Below are positions 12,891 through 13,232 of a stretch of DNA of 13,232 nt, piece by piece. Each line of letters opens with the position of its first letter. Within the stretch, counting starts at the first letter, position 1. Both the position numbers and the translations under genes were made by a program. This DNA comes from Nanobdellota archaeon (GTDB lineage: Archaea; Nanobdellota; Nanobdellia; SCGC-AAA011-G17; VGLX01). The DNA lies in NCBI GenBank assembly GCA_030691925.1, contig JAUYDG010000057.1, forward strand, positions 1 through 13,232, written 5' to 3'. Under the pieces are notes generated by a model. The model worked only from the letters and a program-made list of their open reading frames with translations. It had not been told where the DNA came from and made no database searches.

Positions 12891-13232
12891 ATGGTTACCA
12901 GCAATCAGCCATTGGTTATGTGTAAGAGGTGCGGCAAAAAGGCACCGGCAGACAGCTTCGTTCTTGATCATTTGCACAAGATGATAGTTTGCCCTGACTG
13001 CGCTAGGGAGCGAAGGAGCAGTAAAGGGACGGTAACTCCTGTAGCACAGGAAGAGAAGAAAGAGCCTGCTAAGCCTGCAGGGTGGGATTCTGAAGACGAG
13101 TACTTGGAGAAGTTTTACAAGCAGAAGAGGATTTTGGGCAGCCTTAATTTTGAGAAGATAGACTATGACAGCGGGATGTACACTTGTCCCAAGTGCAGGG
13201 AGAAATTTGTTTATAACATCCCGAAAAGGTAT
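12891..13232 (+). CDS. Zinc-ribbon protein, 3'-truncated at window edge
   Basis: The frame from ATG 12891 is open to the last base, giving 114 residues with no stop. The N-terminus holds a four-cysteine zinc finger (Cys11, Cys14, Cys34, Cys37; CKRC and CPDC). A Lys/Glu/Ala/Pro-rich linker follows (about 42-64), then a helical segment (DEYLEKFYKQKR), then the first half of a second zinc ribbon (Cys99, Cys102 in CPKCREKF). The partner cysteines would lie beyond the edge. I do not recognise the protein. Paired zinc ribbons around a charged linker suggest nucleic-acid or protein binding, which is inference. The well-placed TATA box and the conserved cysteine spacing support a real gene. Confidence 0.72.
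   Translation, partial: MVTSNQPLVMCKRCGKKAPADSFVLDHLHKMIVCPDCARERRSSKGTVTPVAQEEKKEPAKPAGWDSEDEYLEKFYKQKRILGSLNFEKIDYDSGMYTCPKCREKFVYNIPKRY

Overview
The window reads as chromosomal DNA of an archaeon. Evidence seen in the sequence: a Cbf5-type pseudouridine synthase with PUA tail, a HerA-type ATPase, a PycB-type carboxyltransferase, a TRAM-tailed radical SAM protein, and AT-rich TATA elements centred about 27-30 bases upstream of most first-gene ATGs, the layout of largely leaderless archaeal transcripts. The AT-rich composition, compact gene packing and small proteins would suit a DPANN lineage (for example a Woesearchaeota- or Pacearchaeota-like organism), but that placement is inference. 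Coding density is very high: the longest gap between genes is about 95 bases, so there is no gene-free stretch over 300 bases. I see no rRNA, tRNA, CRISPR array, insertion sequence or phage gene.

Layout. Positions 1-615 (+) hold the 3' part of an orotate phosphoribosyltransferase gene (pyrE) that enters from the left edge. It converges on a lipoprotein gene (624-1724, -). A 94-base divergent promoter region then leads into a short RmlC-family cupin epimerase (1819-2274, +), tightly followed by an unusual single-chain dihydroorotate dehydrogenase in which PyrD and PyrK are fused (2278-3957, +). PyrDK and PyrE catalyse consecutive steps of UMP synthesis (dihydroorotate to orotate to OMP), so the left 4 kb is partly a pyrimidine locus. 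On the minus strand from 6818 down to 3954 runs a four-gene block: radical SAM-TRAM protein, acylphosphatase (4-base overlap), PycB/OadA-type carboxyltransferase lacking a biotin domain, and a small cysteine-rich DUF3795 protein (1-base gap). The last two each have their own plausible TATA box.

From 6865 rightward on the plus strand come a full-length MnmH/SelU (tRNA 2-selenouridine synthase), a HerA-like ATPase with a long C-terminal extension, and a class I methyltransferase whose start overlaps the end of herA. The methyltransferase gene converges on, and overlaps by 28 bases, cbf5 (10578-11645, -). Cbf5 and the next gene, an exported transglutaminase-like protein (11700-12830, +), appear to share one near-symmetric TATA box. 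A zinc-ribbon protein gene (from 12891, +) runs off the right edge.

The functional themes are pyrimidine synthesis, RNA modification (MnmH, Cbf5, perhaps the TRAM radical SAM protein), DNA processing (HerA), carboxyl transfer and two exported proteins. I do not see a defence island. The most unusual items are the PyrD-PyrK fusion, a one-piece MnmH in an archaeal context, the carboxyltransferase without a biotin carrier, the extended HerA coupled to a methyltransferase, and the compact bidirectional promoters.
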